NCBI GenBank assembly: GCA_030015575.1
Contig: JASDDO010000014.1
Span: forward strand, 167,805,911 to 167,869,910
DNA from: Agapanthus africanus
Taxonomy: Eukaryota > Streptophyta > Magnoliopsida > Asparagales > Amaryllidaceae
DNA length: 64,000 nucleotides
Direction: 5' to 3'
Shown: positions 33,701-45,026 of the stretch, piece by piece
Layout: each line of letters begins with the position of its first letter
How positions within the stretch are numbered: position 1 is the stretch's first letter
The notes under the pieces: model-generated
What the model saw: the letters and a program-made list of their open reading frames with translations, nothing else
Databases searched by the model: none
What the model was told of the DNA's origin: nothing
Position numbers and translations under genes: made by a program

Positions 33701-36700
33701 GATGGAACCTAGATATCTAAACTGGTCGCTCGGTGATATCTCTTGCCCTTCCAATGTTATACCAATATGGTTTTGACTTCTCTGGCTACTAAATTTGCAG
33801 TGCATATATGCTGTCTTGGACCTGCTCAATTTGAATCCCCGAAATTCCAATGTTTGCCTCCATAATTCCAATTTGGCATTAACCCCTGCTTTCGTCTCAT
33901 TTACTAGAACAATATCATCAGCGAATAGCATACACCAAGGTACCTCATCTTGAATAGTTCTAGTAAGCTCATCCATCACGATGGTAAACAGGAATGGACT
34001 TAATGCAGATCCTTGATGTAAACCAATAGTAATCGGAAAATCACTCGTTAAGCCGCCGCAAGTTCTGACATTTGCCACTACTCCATCGTACATATCCTTG
34101 ATTATGTCAATATACTTGATGGGGACCCCCTTCTTCATCATTGTCCCCCATAATACCTCTCTAGGTACCTTGTCGTACGCTTTTTCTAAATCAATAAATA
34201 TCATATGCAAATCTCTTCTCCTCTCTCGAAAGCGCTCGACAAGTTGACGAAGCAAATGAATCGCCTCTGTCGTCGATCGTCCAGGCATGAACCCAAATTG
34301 GTTCTCTGTTATCTTAATATCCTTCCTCAGCCTGTGTTCAATCACTCTCTCCCAAAGTTTCATGGTGTGACACATCAGTTTTATTCCACGGTAGTTTAAG
34401 CAATTTTGAATGTCACCATTGTTCTTGTAGATAGGTACAAGGATATTTTTCCTCCATTCATTTGGCATCTTTTTTGTCTGCCAAATTTTATTAAACACAG
34501 ATCTGTCAGCCATTTAACGCCTATTTCTCCTAAGCATCTCCAAATCTCGATAGGAATCCCGTCAGGACCAACCGCTTTTCTTAAACCCATTCTGTTCAAA
34601 GCTTCTTTAACCTCAGGAAGTCTTATTTTACGCATGAAATTACGGTTTATATCTTGAGATTGAATGACAAGTCCATCCAAATTCTTAGTAAAGCTCTCAT
34701 TGAACAATTTGTCAAAATAATCTCTCCATCTTTCCTTGATATCCTCATCTCGAACTAAAACCTTCTGATTTTCATTTTTGACACACTTCACCGCACATAA
34801 GTCTCTAGTCTTCCTTTCCCGCATTCGAGCAATCCGGTATATATCATTTGCAGCCTCTTCAAGTGGAACTCTTGCAACAGTTGACTCAGAGAGACCTATC
34901 TATAAGTGGAACTCTTCAAGACTTTAAGCGAGTAAAGTTACAAGGGAGGAAGTGGCAAAGGGAGATGCAGCATATATCTTAATACGATGGCGTTGGGATA
35001 GTGGAATCTTCATGGGTTAAGTGTGGTGGTTAAGAAGATGCAAATGAAGCTTAATGAAGAGGTAATCTGTTTGTAGACAGAAGTACGAGTCATTTGGAAA
35101 GTTGTCTTTGTGTAGCCCGGCAAGATTCTGTATTTTTTTTTGGTCAAGTATAAGAGGTTATTTTAAATCCCATGGCAATATAAAACAAACAACTGTAGGA
35201 AAGTTTTTCTTTATTATTTACTCGAGATCACAGGAAGTTTTAAGGTTCAACTATTAAGCCTTCTTCCAACCATTGCAACAGTTGGCAGCTTGATAATAAC
35301 TATTTGGTTTCTTTTCTTTACAATAGTTGATTTGTATCATGCAATGAGACAAACAATTACCAATGTATTCTATTAAATGATAGCATTTGGTGATGGGGAA
35401 AAATATTGCAAGGAATAAAAAGAATTACTAATGGAGGACTCTAGCACACCTGAATCGATGTGAGTATTGCAGCAACATCATATATAGGGCTCCACTGGTT
35501 TTGAAGAATATCCAAGCAAATACTCCCATCTGCATAAACTACACAAGTTCATGCAATTAAAAGGTTAGAATGGCCAGAAAAAAACATTCATCCATTATAA
35601 AAAGCACTGGCCGTTTTACCAACTTGCAACTCAAGACAATAAATGCTGGAATGAAAACATATACAAAATTAAGGCAATGTTATAAAATGATTAAAATCAG
35701 CCATGCACTAGCAAGGTTAACCCCAATCCTTTCTCTTACTCAATTAAGTTACATGATGGGCCCAATAAGGTGATTGAAATGTTAATAAACTTGAGTTGAA
35801 ACCCATGTGGCCAAAAATTAGTTATCCTAACTGGAATTTCAGAACCAAACTTTTTAAACCACATTTCCAGTTTTCTTTCTACCCAATGTAAGACTAAGCC
35901 TTGTGCCTTGCCATATCACCGCTTCAACTGTTTGGGAGAGATTTGAACCTCCGCAACAGGAACAACTTGCTATACTTAAATCTCCACCTTAGGTCTGAAT
36001 CTAGGCTCCAATACGTTCACCCTCTGCCCCTAAATTGATATAATAACAACTTGGGCGAAGCCTTTGATGATCCCTCAACTCTTATCCCCTGGCTTCTTTG
36101 ATCCCTCAACTCTTGGTCAATCTTCACCCGAAGTTTCACAACAAATTTTCACATGTATCTTATAGCATTATTCAGGAAATTGGTTCCACTCATAGGATGA
36201 TCGGATTTGTAGTTCAAGATAATCTCCAATTGCATGTTTACTTCATCATCTATTCCAATAGGAATGTGTAAATGCCTACTAGTCATTAAATATTACATGC
36301 AAGCTCATCCTCTGTTCATAGTTTTCTCGGCATGAATTGGCACTAACAAGAGATGATTGGCGTTAAGTAAACTTTATCAAGATCCCGTGTCTTGCCTCAG
36401 TTCACCCCATTATGAAGTTGACAAAAAAGCTACTTGAACAATTATAATTTATATTGATCCATGCATCCAGAAACAATGTTCCCACTTACTCTGGGTACCC
36501 AATTAGCAATAGGTCCACTTAAAGTGATGGTTAACTTAGAACCCCATGGCTTCTTGACCCAGAAGGGTAATCCCCTATTCGGCAGAGACTTATTTAACTA
36601 CTTTTTCTTCTGTCGATCTATTTATTGTGATACTAAATCCCTTCCCGTTAGCTCAATTCATAGTTTGTTCACGAAAGAATACACAAAAAGCCGGGCCCAA

Positions 36701-39700
36701 CGGTTGTAACATTAAGGGAAGACGTCCAGCAGATAGGACTTGGACTTCTCCCGTTTTCCCAATATTATTATTTGTCAACGCTGTTATATCCTCATCTTTT
36801 AAGTGTAGAATCATTTTGACCTCAGGTTTAATGGTACGTTTCTTGGTTTCAACTTGAACCCTCCAAAATCAATTTTGTATCGTGTTTCAAGTTACCTCAT
36901 TTTCTCCCTGGTGAAGTAGCATTATCTTAATGTCTTCAAATAATATCTGTATATTATTATATTAGGGGGAAATACTCTAGTTAAGCTTTAACAATAAGTT
37001 GCACAAATAATCAATTAACGATAAAGTGTGAGTCATGCACAATCTAAATGACTGTAAAAGGGGAGGAAAGAGGGTACGGTGGGGGTAGGGTGGGTGGGGG
37101 GTAGGGGTGTTAGTGTTCTTTTGAAGATGAGGGATGGAGATAGTTGTCAGGGAGATGGTACGGAGAAGGTGGTGAATCAACTTATCTAATGCTCTGTGGT
37201 TCGGGTTGCTTTCTTGCTTACTTGATACTAAATAGAAAGGGGGAAATTATTTAGTTAAAGATCGGGACTGTTAAGATGTTCGGTTCGTTTATTTAACCCC
37301 TATATATTCTAGATATAGTGATATACTTTATATGGCTATGCTAGCGTACAATTCTGATTATAATGATGATGTGAATTTAATAAATTTCAGTCATTATACC
37401 CATAAGCATGCACTTCTTATAAGAATATTATCATATAAAGATACTTTTAAAACAGGGTGAAAACATCAACTTATGCAGAACGATGTGGCCAATAAGTTGT
37501 CACTTGCCTATGCGGACTGCCGAAGTGCAGAACCGGTCGTTTTGTGAAACACTACATAAAAAAGTAATAGTAAGAGTAATATTATCAAGGTGTTGAAAGG
37601 CCATAATATAGGGGGAATTCTGGTTGCTTGCCTCTGGTACCTATATCATGACTGCAAAGTTATGGCGATCAAATCATGAATATTATCCACTGTGCTCTCA
37701 ATTATGTGTATTTAAAGAGAATCCACACATCATTATTCTGTGCATATGAGCAATGCAGTATCGATATTAATTCAGAAATGTAATCTGAAAAAATAATGAG
37801 CATCAAAAGCGTTTTTCATCAAGATGGTGCCGGCTATGTAGCAGGCAGGAGTCCATGAAAGAATTGACAAAAATCTACACCGGTTATCAATCTAATGGCA
37901 ACCCTCAAATGATGTCAAAATTCTGGTTAAAGAATCTATGGAACCACATGCAGTAGAAGATCGTAATTTACTGATCATGCAGTTTAAGCTTGCAGAAACA
38001 AGGCTCTAAAATTCACTCTTGAACTACCAAAGACAAAAAGGATAAAGGTGATATGAAGGAATTGAATTCAACTCTAAGCACGGGTCAAGTCATAGAGCCA
38101 AAAATAACACAAATGAAATAAATTATGTTCATACAAGCATGTTGCTTCTGAATGGGAACTTCTTATAATCAAATATTTATTTTTTAACACCATTTGACCA
38201 TCAATGAATGCATTGTGAAACACCAGTAATACAAACATAAAATTATAGTTAAAGAGATAATTGTACATCAAAACTTACTGTTTGGATGGAACATCCGAGA
38301 AACAAAGCGCACGGTCGGTGGCTTGTTTGGATAGTCCTCTGAGAACTGAAGTGTCAATTTGAACGTGCCTAGCATATTGATCAGAAAATATAAGTAAAAT
38401 ATTAGAGAAAAAATGAATATATAAAGATATAGATAAAGTAACGAAATTGAGAATATGACTTAAGCTCTATAGGATATAGTTAATCTTGGAACCTCAGTGA
38501 ACATCAGTGAACCTGGGAACACAACAGTATATATGGTGTTGATAACTATATTTCAAATTTTCTGGTATTCATTTATATCCATTAGATAATATTACACATC
38601 AGCTGAAATAGTTGGTAAAATATCTGATTCTGATTCTTCCTTCGTTTTCCTCACATATCCAGTAGTATTTATTAACTTCATGATTGAATTCCATGCTGAA
38701 AAAATATTTTTCAAATTTTTAGAATTTCTACTGATATAGGAGAATTTGGAAGGGTACACCTTTCATTAAATGGGCTTAAATTGTTACGCAGAAGGTAAAT
38801 TTTCCACCATCATTCAAGCCTCATAGGTTTTAAGGAAAATCACAATCTCAATTATCTCAGCCTATGATTAGTACCAACCTTGTTAGTTAAGGTCAAATTA
38901 GCAGCATCCCTAAAATTTGGACAATCATTATGATGAACCTCCCAAATAGATACCGAGCTTCATAGACAATGATAATGACGATTCCATATAGGAACAAATT
39001 AAAGCAATACTTAAATAGAATAATTCGTTATGCGATTAAGTATGCTATGAAGAACGGATCCTCCAAACAGCCTCACGAATTGTCCCTAAATGCGTATCGG
39101 ATACCGATACTCTCGGAAACGTGAATCCCCTATTTTTGATTTAAATAAATCAAAAAATATCTGGGAACTTTGGGATACTTCTCGATTTGCGAATCAGATG
39201 CCGCGTCCGATACATGATGGTTATTTTTTCAATTCGAGACTGATATTTGATCCATTAACTTAAACCCAATTACTTTTACCTATAACTCTAATACCTCTGG
39301 GGGGTTTGAAACATCGAAAAATTCTAAGACCGGTCCTGTGTCCCCCTTGGCTCTGAGACCCCACCGAAGATCGCATGCAACTTGAGACCAAGCCACACCC
39401 TCCCATGACCGGTTCGAATCTCTCTAGTTTATAGCTAGATTTACAATCTAATGTTATGCCCTATTTTCAATTGTTCAATTGAAAGTAATTGAATCCTATT
39501 TGAGAAATTTAGTATATGATGGAATCGAATTGGTATTTGAAATCAAAGCATTTTAATATTGAACATGATAAATGAGAATGCTATAATTGCTTTCTTAGAA
39601 TATCATGCTAAAATGATAATAGAATATATGTGGTGAAATCTTGCACTTATATATATGTGTGTGTGTGTGTGCGCGCGCGCGCGCGCGCGTGTAGAAAAAT

Positions 39701-42432
39701 TCAATATAAAAACGTTTCATGTATCCTGGATTCTTGGAAAATTGTGTTTCCGCGCATCTGTATCGTCGTATCGGATACTCGTACCCGTTTCCGTGCTTCA
39801 TAGTCAGTATGGAGGTTAATGCCAAATCGCAGCTACCTCTAGATGTGGAACTCTTTCCAGTGAGATTCTTAAATCAAAGTTGAGCTGAGGAAACGACACC
39901 ATTCTTATGAGGGTGATTGATCATGTGTTAGGTTCTAATGTCCAAGCAAATATTCTTTAAAAAACATTATATATCCTGTTCTGGATTCTTTGATCTAGCC
40001 ATCACATGAAACTTGGAAGGTACTCAATCCGCGTAATAAGAATATTTTGTTTGAAGATATAAATTCCGTAAAACATAACGCAAGCAGAATATAAATCCGA
40101 GATTTTTTGCATACCTTGGCCATTGTACGAGTCTACTGCTCTTTATCTTCTTCGAAAAATCTCAAACCAGTCAACACTCAATCAAGTATGAAGGAGCATC
40201 GTGATTGAGTGTTGACTGGCAATCCAAGAGGCAAACCTTTAATCTACGAATTTTAAGTCCATCTAATTCTCTTAATCTACGAATTTTATGTCTCTTATTC
40301 TCTTGGAATAAGGAAAGAAATGAACCCAAAGCAAAAGATATTCTCTCATTACACTTCATATACAATTAGTAGAATAATAACGGAAATTACCATTTTGCAC
40401 CAGGTTATTTATTCATGTGCATACACCCATCATAGGGCGCATATGTCATTTTCCAACATCTCCCACTCGCACATTGAGACTAGGTTAAGATCTATATGGT
40501 GACATTTAATCAAAGACATGCATTCTCGAAGAAAGTTAGTCGCCATATCATGCATCATACTACATGTGCTTACGGTAAACTCAAATGAACGTGAACAAAC
40601 AAATCCCCATTTTCCACAGTGTAAGGCTCTTGAGGCTAAGATCTCTTAGAACATCAAAGATGCCCTATGTGATTTTCGACTATGTTCTTAGAGGGGCGGG
40701 GTAATGATTGCTATTTTAGCATGTTTCTGACAATTATGAAATAATTAGCCCTAAGGGGCATGTATGGAAAACAGTTACTCTAAAATGGAGAGACATGGGT
40801 ACGGAAGGAAGACTGTTTCTTTTTTGTAACCACTGATACTATGCACAGTCGACCAATTATGCTGCCTAAAGAAAGTTGTCACATAATTGTGCATACATCA
40901 AATCACGTGTAGAAGCATAGCCTCGGAGGGATGAGGTACACCTGATCGAGATATAATAGAACTGTTTGGGGCATAGCGAGACCACTAATATTTTTTTTAA
41001 AGGGTAGCAGTCGCTATGATCGCTAATCGGTTCATGGTATTGAGCTCCAGAATGCTAGTATACTCGCAGGTCTCACACATGCTGAGTAGGATCCTTAGAA
41101 GAGAGACTACGTTTAAGAATTAAAAACCTGAGTTTCATGTGGATTACAACACCCATCATGTGTGAGTGGGATATATTAGAAAATGACATACGTTCTATGG
41201 TGGACTTATGCACATGGACAAATAAACAAGGGCAAAATGATAATTTTGCCATTGATGGTTATTATTCTACTCATTATATATAGTGTAATGAGAGAATAAA
41301 AGTATCTTTTTCTTTGAGTTCATTTCTTCTCTTTTTTCAATTGAATGAGAACTCTTAGATTAAGGCTCTTCTCAGGAGGCAAACCAAAGGGTGAATACGA
41401 CACTCCTTCATACTTTGATCGAGCATGGACCAACTTGAGATTTTCGGAGAAGATAATGATCGGTAGATGCGGGCAATGGCCAAGGTACACAACAAATCTC
41501 GGATTTATATTCCGCATGTGTTATTCTTAGGGAGTTTATTCCTTCAGTATTCATTGAAATGACAAAACAGATCCTATGAAGCCATATCTTCGACCCAAAT
41601 TTCATTAACAACTTTAAGTAATTATCTTGCAAATATCAATGGGTGTCAATAGTACTCAACCAGACTCCTCACTAGCTCTTCAAGTACAATTAGGCATGGT
41701 TCCAAAATCAGGTTCACCCTGTTAATACCCGAACATGACCCGATTAAAATGCTATCAAAATTAGAAAGAAATAAAGAAATCGGTGGAAATCTTTCAATCT
41801 ATGTTCTTATTTGTTACTCTCCTTTGAACCAACCCTAGAGCATTGCAAGGCCCCAACTAGCAAAAAGGCCACAACCACACGTTCACTATCTCTGTATTGG
41901 GATCGCACCCAGAATGGAGACCTTGAGCAACCCAGACCCCAGCTTTCAAGGCCGCACCACCTAGGCACCACTCTAGAACTTTTCAAAATTGAACCAAACA
42001 CGTTTTCATATTTTAATAAAAGAAAACACCAAAGTGATAACTACTAGCAATTCTAGCAATAAAAAAATGTGTATTCTCGGTGTAAGTAAAATGATGAACA
42101 AGTAGCTGAAATATAGCTTGAACGTTCAAATTTGACTCACCTCCATCCCAAGGAGTGTCATCAGGTCTGAAATAAAATAAGCAAATAATCATCAGAAAAA
42201 TCAGTAAATTTTCCAAAACTACGCTATGTGATATTAATATAGTTACTTGCAACAGTGACAACTACAACAGCAACAGAGCTTTATCAATCTCTTCCTTGCA
42301 AACATACCCAAATATCACGGCATTCCAGAGCATAATATTATTGTCCTGTGGAGCACCGCTGATCCCTGCAGGAGGATCTTGTTGCAGTCTCTTAAAGTCC
42401 CTCATCAGTCTCTTCCTCGCTGGAGTTGACAT
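30721..42432 (-). CDS. UBC2: RAD6-type ubiquitin-conjugating enzyme E2, 5 coding exons, 152 aa
   Basis: Coding exons on the minus strand are 42432-42308, 42166-42141 (26 nt), 38368-38279, 35538-35450 and 30849-30721. All have GT-AG junctions and join in frame to exactly 152 codons plus TAG, the length of plant UBC1/UBC2 and yeast Rad6. The protein starts [20 protein letters not shown] and has the HPN motif at 78-80, the active-site Cys at 88 ([10 protein letters not shown]) and the end QSWTAD. The enzyme takes ubiquitin from E1 and works with E3 ligases. Plant UBC1/2 act with HUB1/HUB2 in histone H2B monoubiquitination and in DNA-damage tolerance (family knowledge). All key residues are intact. 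The gene spans about 12.6 kb because introns 2, 3 and 4 (3.8, 2.7 and 4.6 kb) hold repeats, including an RTE LINE in intron 4. Whether it is UBC1 or UBC2 cannot be decided. Confidence 0.95.
31677..32049. repeat. Fold-back MITE-like element in UBC intron 4
   Basis: The left arm (gatcctacgaggccggtactcatttcttc...) and the right arm read on the other strand (gatcccatgaggtccggcctcatttctt...) are long imperfect inverted repeats covering most of the about 370 bp. An inner pair (ggagacctctaac and gttagaggtctct) continues the symmetry towards the centre. No target duplication was resolved. Confidence 0.65.
32620..32945 (+). repeat. Decayed 3' end of an RTE-type LINE (plus strand)
   Basis: Broken frames resemble the C-terminal end of RTE proteins (an MKMRITM-like 'AEMRMLRW' block, a RPKKTWME-like block, and [11 protein letters not shown] near 32905-32925, compare RIHVLDPA of the LINE at 33152). 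It ends in a (TTG)n tail at about 32925-32940. It is short and degraded. Confidence 0.4.
33089..34881 (-). mobile_element. RTE-clade LINE, 5'-truncated, 18-bp TSD
   Basis: A minus-strand insertion of 1793 bp is flanked by perfect 18-bp duplications (TGACTCAGAGAGACCTAT) at 33071-33088 and 34882-34899. Its 3' end has a short (TTG)n-type tail (33089-33100 on the plus strand reads acaacaacaact), as in plant RTE elements. The endonuclease part is missing, so it was 5'-truncated at insertion. It sits in intron 4 of the UBC gene in the same orientation as the gene. Confidence 0.92.
33152..34824 (-). pseudogene. RTE reverse transcriptase ORF, 5'-truncated with one frameshift
   Basis: Two overlapping minus-strand frames, 34824-34396 and 34513-33152, together give most of an RTE reverse transcriptase. 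The upstream frame holds [20 protein letters not shown] and [12 protein letters not shown]. The downstream frame holds [46 protein letters not shown], the active site [10 protein letters not shown], and the C-terminal WMCGNTRKD and [15 protein letters not shown] blocks. The FADD motif and the other RT blocks are intact over 453 codons. A single frameshift near 34500 separates the frames. The endonuclease domain is absent, so it cannot act alone. Confidence 0.9.
37071..37112 (+). repeat. G-rich tract, possible quadruplex former, UBC intron 3
   Basis: Successive runs of G (ggtacggtgggggtagggtg, then ggtggggggtaggggtg) give at least four runs of three or more G separated by short loops. It lies on the strand opposite to the UBC transcript, so the intron RNA would be C-rich. 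Confidence 0.6.
39648..39693. repeat. 46-bp strictly alternating purine-pyrimidine repeat (TA-TG-CG)
   Basis: (TA)n passes into (TG)n, then (CG)n, then GTGTA, without a break in alternation for 46 bases. It lies in UBC intron 2. Such tracts favour Z-DNA. Confidence 0.9.
40167..40219. repeat. Perfect 18-bp inverted repeat with 17-base loop
   Basis: The arms ccagtcaacactcaatca at 40167-40184 and its exact reverse complement at 40202-40219 can form a hairpin. It lies in UBC intron 2, just left of a larger inverted-repeat element. Confidence 0.9.
40265..41375. repeat. Inverted-repeat (fold-back) element in UBC intron 2
   Basis: About 200-bp arms at roughly 40270-40480 and 41150-41370 are imperfect inverted copies. 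Shared text includes 'attctctcattacact', 'gtagaataataac', 'attttgc', 'catgtgcata', 'atgtcattttc' and 'tcccactcgcaca'. The centre of about 650 bp is unique and non-coding. No target duplication was resolved, so the class is open. Confidence 0.65.
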
Positions 42433-43330
42433 CCTCACCACCTAAGTTTCCATCACATTCAAACGAGTATAAGAAATATGAGATAGGAACTAAGGACCAG
42501 TTTTACCATAATAAACCAAGCAAATCAACACAACCTATACTCCCTGATTCAATTATCCACAAACAGATGCCCACAGTTCACAAATATATTGATGAATTTG
42601 AGCTGCTACATATAGTATTCCGTTTCAGAGGGATTATTCATGACTAATTAAACATTAAAATCCAAAGACCAATCGACAAGTTTACATGGACATCACAGAT
42701 ACCATGAAACAGTAAGAAACAATTTCGACAGATGCATATACGATTTGTTTGCAACTAAAGCGCAGATAAAAACGTCAAATCGAGGATCTGATGGAGAATT
42801 CATCTTATCAAGTGTGGGAATTACTAAAAAATCACACATCTACGATTTCCATATTGCAGAAGTTCTAAGTTTGCATCTTTCAGCCAGAATTGAGCTAACA
42901 ATACCAAAACCGAGTGATTTCCACAACCCAACTCCCACAATCAAACCAAACTCTACAATATTTTCATAATTACTCATCATGATTATAAATCACTACAACT
43001 AAATCCACAGAAACAAATCTACAGCCTCCTTAGAGCCATAATCCTGAATGAAAAGCAAAGCACCACATAATTTATGATTTCATTCAAAGGTTCACATAAA
43101 ATTAAGGTTTTCTACACATGAGCTCCATTAACCTAGGGTTTCAAGAAAGATTCGATCGGCATTACCTGCGATTCAGAAGCGAGGCCAACCCCCGAGGCTC
43201 ACGATGCCCCTTTCCCTACAGATTCGCTCTCAATTCACCGCGATCGGCCGATGAATTGAGAGAAAGAGAGAGAGCTCTAGTTGCCAAAGAGAGAGAAAGA
43301 TCGAGATCGCTGAGAGACTATATATAGAGA
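42433..43330 (-). promoter_or_regulatory. UBC 5' leader intron, first exon and TATA box
   Basis: On the minus strand a TATA box CTATATATAG lies at 43327-43318, followed by a CT-rich leader (about 43295-43166). This ends at a GTAAT donor (43165) and joins an acceptor at 42442, so the coding exon starts with a 9-base leader tail (42441-42433). A leader intron of about 720 bp is typical for plant E2 genes. No gene of its own is seen in the intron. Confidence 0.65.
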
Positions 43331-43694
43331 TTCGAGGAAGGAGACGCCATCGAGAATTTAGGGTTTTGTTGTTGGGTTTTGTTTTGAGATTTTTTATTTT
43401 GCAACTTTCGATCTCTTGATGGAGAATTTGTGACTTTATTTTATTCGAGGGGTGATGTGATTGATAGGCAGGCCGCAGCCGTTGGAAAATGGTCCATGGG
43501 TTTCTGGTCTGTATCCACCTGTAAAGTTGTAATCATACCTCCACCGGAGTTTGAACATTTTACCAAAATAATAATATTAAATAAAATATTTCCAAAAATA
43601 ATACTGGCCCCAAAAGTAATTCCCAAAATAAACCTCCGTACTACCATGCAGGAATAGACCTTGCGCGGAGGGGAGAGTCTCGGGTTGGGGTAAA

Positions 43695-43771
43695 TTGCAT
43701 CCAAATGAAAACGCTAATGTCAGTTATGTTTTTATTTCGAGAAAAACGCTACTGACAGCAGCGTTTTCATT
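43695..43771. repeat. Hairpin units in the left inverted repeat
   Basis: A degenerate unit at 43707-43733 and a good one at 43741-43768 (AAAACGCTACTG, four to five centre bases, then CAGCGTTTTC) are of the same type as the array at 50856-51037. Confidence 0.8.
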
Positions 43772-44439
43772 TGGACTCACCTACTACTTTATATACGATC
43801 GAAGCCCCCATCTTATTCTTCCCAGCTCCTTCTCTCTCTTCAAAAGCCCTTGCTATCCCCTAACCCCGGATCCCTCTCGTCGACCACCTCCGGCCTCCTC
43901 CTCCTCGCCCCCTCCACGGCCGGCTCCCCCTCCTCTCACCTCTCCCCCTCCGGCGACCTCCTCTTATCCGCAGATCCCCTCGCCGCAGATCCCCTCGCTG
44001 GGACTCCCCTTCCGTAACCACTCCACGTTTCTCTCTTTCTCTCTCCACAGCCTCCCTTCCCCGCGCCTCTCTCCACAGCCCTCGCTCATCGCTCTAGTCT
44101 TTGATCCTGTCGTCGATTCGAGGTACGCTTAAATTAAAATTTGTTGGGTAACGAATTTATACAAATCAAGATATTGTGAAAAAGTTTTATTTGAAAAAAT
44201 TATAGTAAATTACAATAAATTTTAAAAATTGCCAGCAAATTAAAAAAATTCAGTAAATTACAGTAAATACAAGACAAGTTTAAATTCCATTGCATTTAGA
44301 AATGAAATAATCCAAATTTAAATCGGTGGAGGTTAGATGGTGAGGTAAAAGGGTTTATTGTGGTTAGATGGTGAAGTAGATGGTAATCCAAATTCAAGAA
44401 TACCTAGCTTTTTGGTTAGATGGTAAAGTAGATGGGAGT

Positions 44440-45021
44440 TTTTGCAACGTTGTAGGGGGTTTTATGCAATTAATTATCGTTTAGTAATATATTCGTTTGC
44501 ATTCAAAATGTGTATTGATGAAAATCTGTTTATACTGAAGGGTGGTGATATCGTAATTATGGAGGACAACCTTATTCCGGCTTGGTTGTATTTCGGTAGG
44601 CGGGTTGTGAATAGTAGAACTCATGATGTTGAATATGAGGACTATAATACAAGAATCAATTTGGCTTCATCGGCATAGAACGTTGGAAGAATTGTTTGGG
44701 TTGATTTTTGAAAAATTAGCACACGATCCTAGAACATGTTGTTTGATAATTCATGTACGAAATGATGTTGGAAGGGGGGAAGATCACACTTCAAACTTAT
44801 GAACATCGTAAACGATGAATCTCTACAGTTTATAATCGAGTATGTATCATCGCCAAATTCTCCGTGGGGTGCATTAGAGTTGTATGTTGAAAAACGCTAG
44901 TATTCTGAAGCGTTGTTCATGCCACAGCTTGAATTCTCGTCACAGAATGAAGTTCCACTCACGGGGAGAATCCGCTAAGTGAGAATGTTTTTTATGAAGT
45001 CCCGGCAAGTGAGCATGAAGT
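44440..45021 (+). pseudogene. N-terminal fragment of a MULE transposase, decayed
   Basis: Frames from 44442 read FYAINYRLVIYSFAFKMCID, GGDIVIMEDNLIPAWLYFGR and ASTLEELFGLIFEKLAHDPR (after one shift). Later blocks (CCLIIHVRNDVGRG, and DESLQFIIEYVSSPNSPWGA then LELYVE) match the PB1-like N-terminal domain of plant MULE transposases. Stops occur after LASSA (44676) and after YVEKR (about 44900). The reading continues with 'GRIR' and a linker until the solo LTR inserted at 45027, and resumes after 49190 with a near-repeat of the linker. The catalytic domain is missing. Confidence 0.6.
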
Positions 45022-45026
45022 AAATC

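Noticed and set aside
36160-36950. Block in a UBC intron with gene-like wording on the minus strand, considered as a plastid or mitochondrial DNA insertion
   Set aside because: I could not match it to any organelle gene with confidence and the frames are broken; a nucleotide search against organelle genomes would decide.
39330-39420. GGTTCGAATC at 39411-39420, resembling a tRNA/SINE B box
   Set aside because: No convincing A box at the right distance and no tRNA fold; a single 10-base match is not enough.
40220-41385. Shared 'gaggcaaac' text on both sides of the fold-back element as a target duplication
   Set aside because: It does not sit at equivalent positions relative to the two arms, so it cannot be called a duplication of the insertion site.
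43695-44132. 145-codon Pro/Ser-rich frame near the second MULE's left end
   Set aside because: It starts inside the TIR and is low-complexity leader-like sequence; more likely a 5' leader than a protein.
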